Source of the DNA: Candidatus Bipolaricaulota bacterium
GTDB taxonomy: Bacteria; Bipolaricaulota; Bipolaricaulia; RBG-16-55-9
Length of the DNA: 6,490 nucleotides
Assembly: GCA_015487455.1 (NCBI GenBank)
Contig: WFPR01000196.1
Location: forward strand, 1-6,490
Direction: 5' to 3'
The notes below the pieces were generated by a model. That model was given only the letters and a program-made list of their open reading frames with translations. It made no database searches and was not told the origin of the DNA. Below, piece after piece: positions 5,848-6,490 of this stretch. Position numbers and translations under genes: made by a program. Every line of letters begins with the position of its first letter. Within the stretch, counting starts at the first letter, position 1.

Positions 5848-5889
5848 CCTTTTACGTCAAACCAGCTGGACTTGTGTGGAAAAAGGGGC

Positions 5890-5898
5890 AAAGGAGGG
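5890..5898 (+). promoter_or_regulatory. Ribosome binding site of the lipoprotein gene
   Basis: AAAGGAGGG at 5890-5898 is a near-perfect anti-16S match and lies six bases before the ATG at 5905. It decides the start of the partial lipoprotein gene and is the strongest Shine-Dalgarno in the window. Confidence 0.88.
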
Positions 5899-5904
5899 TT
5901 TTCC

Positions 5905-6490
5905 ATGCGAGTCTCCCCTCGTCAGGCGTGGGTCGGACTTTCCTCCCTCAGTCTGGCAGCCTTCCTCTTGATCCTGGCCGGGTGCAGCCTCGTGCCTTCC
6001 GGGCTCTTCCTGCCCCCTCCCCAACAACGAGCCCAAGGCCAAGCCCAAGTGGACGCCCCCCAGTGCAAGGAGGCCCTGCCCCCGGGGCAGGCCCAGAGGG
6101 AGGCGGCAGAAGCCCTGCAGGCCGACCCGGAGGCCCAGGAGCTGACCCAAGCGCTCCAGGAGCTGGGCAAGAGCCCCATTCCTCAACGGGCCGACGGCTG
6201 CAAGGCCCAGACCGAGGAGCCCGTACAGGGCCAGCGCGTAGAAGGGCTCGCCGTGATGGGGGCGAGCTTGAGGGGTCAGTCGGCCTGGGGCTCGGAGAAT
6301 GAGGTGACGCTGGTGGAGGTGCCCGCGGGGCCGGATGCTTCCCTGTACCTGGCGGAGGTCGAGTTCCCCGACGGCTGGCAGGAGGGGGAGGTTTGGGCGA
6401 GGCTCGGCCGGGAGGAGGTTGCCGAGGGGGAGGGAGCCGCGTTCACGTTTGGGGCGGTCTTCCCCCAAGAGGAGGTGGGCTTGGCAGCCC
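5905..6490 (+). CDS. Putative lipoprotein of unknown function, cut by the right edge of the window
   Basis: The frame opens at ATG 5905 and stays open to the window end: 195 complete codons with no stop, so the C-terminus is missing. The N-terminus MRVSPRQAWVGLSSLSLAAF, then LLILAGC, is a type II signal peptide: two Arg, a hydrophobic core, and lipobox L-A-G-C with the lipidated Cys27 (codon 5983-5985). The mature part begins with a Pro/Gln-rich linker (PPPQQRAQGQAQVDAPQ). Next is a Gln/Glu/Ala-rich helical segment (about 63-92, REAAEALQADPEAQELTQAL) flanked by Cys54 and Cys99, which could form a disulfide. A strand-rich part follows from about 115 (NEVTLVEVPAGPDASLYLAE, then VEFPDGWQEGEVWARLGREE). 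The protein should be anchored on the outer face of the membrane. I recognise no family. An excellent Shine-Dalgarno and its own candidate promoter suggest a transcription unit separate from the ATPase. Antisense and shifted frames over this stretch are shadows. Confidence 0.82.
   Translation, partial: MRVSPRQAWVGLSSLSLAAFLLILAGCSLVPSGLFLPPPQQRAQGQAQVDAPQCKEALPPGQAQREAAEALQADPEAQELTQALQELGKSPIPQRADGCKAQTEEPVQGQRVEGLAVMGASLRGQSAWGSENEVTLVEVPAGPDASLYLAEVEFPDGWQEGEVWARLGREEVAEGEGAAFTFGAVFPQEEVGLAA

Noticed and set aside
5857..6468. 203-residue minus-strand gene opposite the lipoprotein, and the + frame at 5874-6302
   Set aside because: The + frame from 5905 has an RBS, a signal peptide and a lipobox. 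The competing frames have none of these and show low-complexity composition.
1..6490. tRNA, rRNA, CRISPR array or riboswitch
   Set aside because: No direct-repeat array, cloverleaf or conserved rRNA stretch was seen; non-coding space is limited to 231-253, 1942-1955 and 5732-5904.

Overview
The window is a very GC-rich bacterial segment, probably an assembled metagenomic contig from a thermophile-like bacterium. It carries the distal part of a V/A-type ATPase operon and the start of an unrelated lipoprotein gene, all on the + strand. The ATPase subunits most resemble the Thermus-type (Deinococcota) rotary ATPase as I remember those sequences. V/A-ATPases also occur in many other bacteria and in archaea, so I do not assign a phylum. 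A strong Shine-Dalgarno site and a lipobox signal peptide in the last gene favour a bacterium. The first 20 bases are not genomic: bases 2-20 are the Tn5 mosaic end used in Nextera libraries, so the window starts at a true contig end with untrimmed adapter.

Layout: the 3' part of subunit K (c-ring proteolipid, 21-230), subunit E (peripheral stalk, 254-850), subunit C (AC39/Vma6 type, 847-1941), subunit F (1956-2294) and catalytic subunit A (2273-5731). Gaps are tiny or genes overlap (E/C share ATGA; F/A overlap by 22 bases), so this is one co-transcribed, translationally coupled operon in the order K-E-C-F-A. Subunits B and D, which follow A in the Thermus operon, are absent. A 16-17 bp perfect terminator hairpin closes the operon 29 bases after atpA.

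The main point of interest is atpA. Its ATP-binding P-loop is split after GPFGSGK by a 549-residue in-frame intein (2993-4639). The intein has all the residues expected for splicing (Cys1, TxxH, penultimate His, terminal Asn, +1 Thr) and a LAGLIDADG homing endonuclease with both catalytic Asp residues. It also has two helix-turn-helix-like segments, one on each side of the endonuclease, which resemble each other. Splicing must join Lys240 to Thr790 to rebuild the Walker A sequence GKT, so an active ATPase depends on the mobile element excising itself.

After the terminator lies a 173-base intergenic region with a candidate promoter overlapped by a small hairpin. It is followed by a lipoprotein gene (5905 to the window end) that has a near-perfect ribosome binding site and runs off the right edge without a stop.
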